Source of the DNA: Deltaproteobacteria bacterium
Lineage (GTDB): Bacteria; Myxococcota_A; Polyangia; Polyangiales; Houyiibacteriaceae
Assembly (NCBI GenBank): GCA_003647035.1
Contig: QMMB01000211.1
Coordinates: 1 to 6,278 of the forward strand
Direction: 5' to 3'
Length of the DNA stretch: 6,278 nucleotides
Shown here: one piece after another, positions 6,228 through 6,278 of the stretch
Layout of the letters: each line of letters begins with the position of its first letter
Numbering within the stretch: position 1 is the stretch's first letter
The notes under the pieces: model-generated
Database searches by the model: none
What the model was told of the DNA's origin: nothing
Seen by the model: the letters and a program-made list of their open reading frames with translations, nothing else
Position numbers and translations under genes: made by a program

Positions 6228-6278
6228 GCCAGTGTCAGTGCCAGTGTCAGTGCCAGTGTCAGTGCCAGTGTCAGTGTC
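6228..6278. repeat. 12-bp tandem repeat array running off the right edge
   Basis: The unit GCCAGTGTCAGT occurs four times in perfect register (6228-6239, 6240-6251, 6252-6263, 6264-6275) and the window ends inside a further, slightly different unit. The unit is itself a near-duplicated hexamer, CAGTG(T/C). As 12 is a multiple of three, it keeps reading frames: five of six frames stay open, for example Leu-Thr-Leu-Ala or Thr-Asp-Thr-Gly on the minus strand. Whether it is intergenic or the end of a minus-strand gene cannot be decided without the sequence to the right. Confidence 0.9.

Noticed and set aside
6228..6278. The terminal repeats as a CRISPR array
   Set aside because: The units are 12 bp and directly contiguous, with no unique spacers between them.

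Overview
The window is GC-rich bacterial DNA, densely coding with short intergenic gaps. Two genes have lipoprotein-type signal sequences, which points to a Gram-negative cell with a periplasm. The mix of a FATP/FadD6-type acyl-CoA synthetase, a PaaI-like hotdog protein, a TetR regulator, a periplasmic sulfatase and a YbjN-like protein would fit a Myxococcota-type or other former deltaproteobacterial genome. That placement is a weak inference from style and gene content; there is no phylogenetic marker here. No rRNA, tRNA, CRISPR array or mobile element was seen.

Layout from left to right. (1) Positions 1-576, minus strand: the N-terminal 192 codons of a TetR-family repressor, running off the left edge. 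Just upstream lie two 22-bp-spaced palindromic sites (582-595 and 604-617), probably its own operators, plus a decayed third copy near 675-690. (2) Positions 711-2781, minus strand: a two-gene unit made of a small proline-rich lipoprotein and a type I sulfatase of the Pseudomonas arylsulfatase (AtsA/PAS) type, with all ten catalytic residues in register. (3) Positions 2894-3478, plus strand: a DUF4202-family protein of unknown function, divergent from the lipoprotein gene. (4) Positions 3450-5731, minus strand: a translationally coupled pair (TAATG junction), a FATP/very-long-chain acyl-CoA synthetase followed by a hotdog-fold acyl-CoA thioesterase-like protein. The hotdog gene's 3' end overlaps DUF4202 convergently. 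(5) Positions 5751-6173, plus strand: a YbjN/type III chaperone-like small protein. (6) Positions 6174-6278: a GC palindrome and a 12-bp tandem repeat that continues past the right edge.

How they may work together: the synthetase activates imported long-chain fatty (or similar) acids to CoA esters, and the hotdog protein probably hydrolyses or proofreads CoA thioesters in the same pathway. The sulfatase would act outside the inner membrane on a sulfate ester. A link between sulfate-ester removal and acyl-CoA metabolism under the TetR regulator is possible but unproven; nothing in the sequence requires it.

I do not see a clearly new biological system. The most noteworthy signals are the tandem TetR operator array overlapping the regulator's ribosome binding site, the terminal 12-bp repeat with its open LTLA reading frame, and the HD-like His/Asp pattern in the DUF4202 protein.
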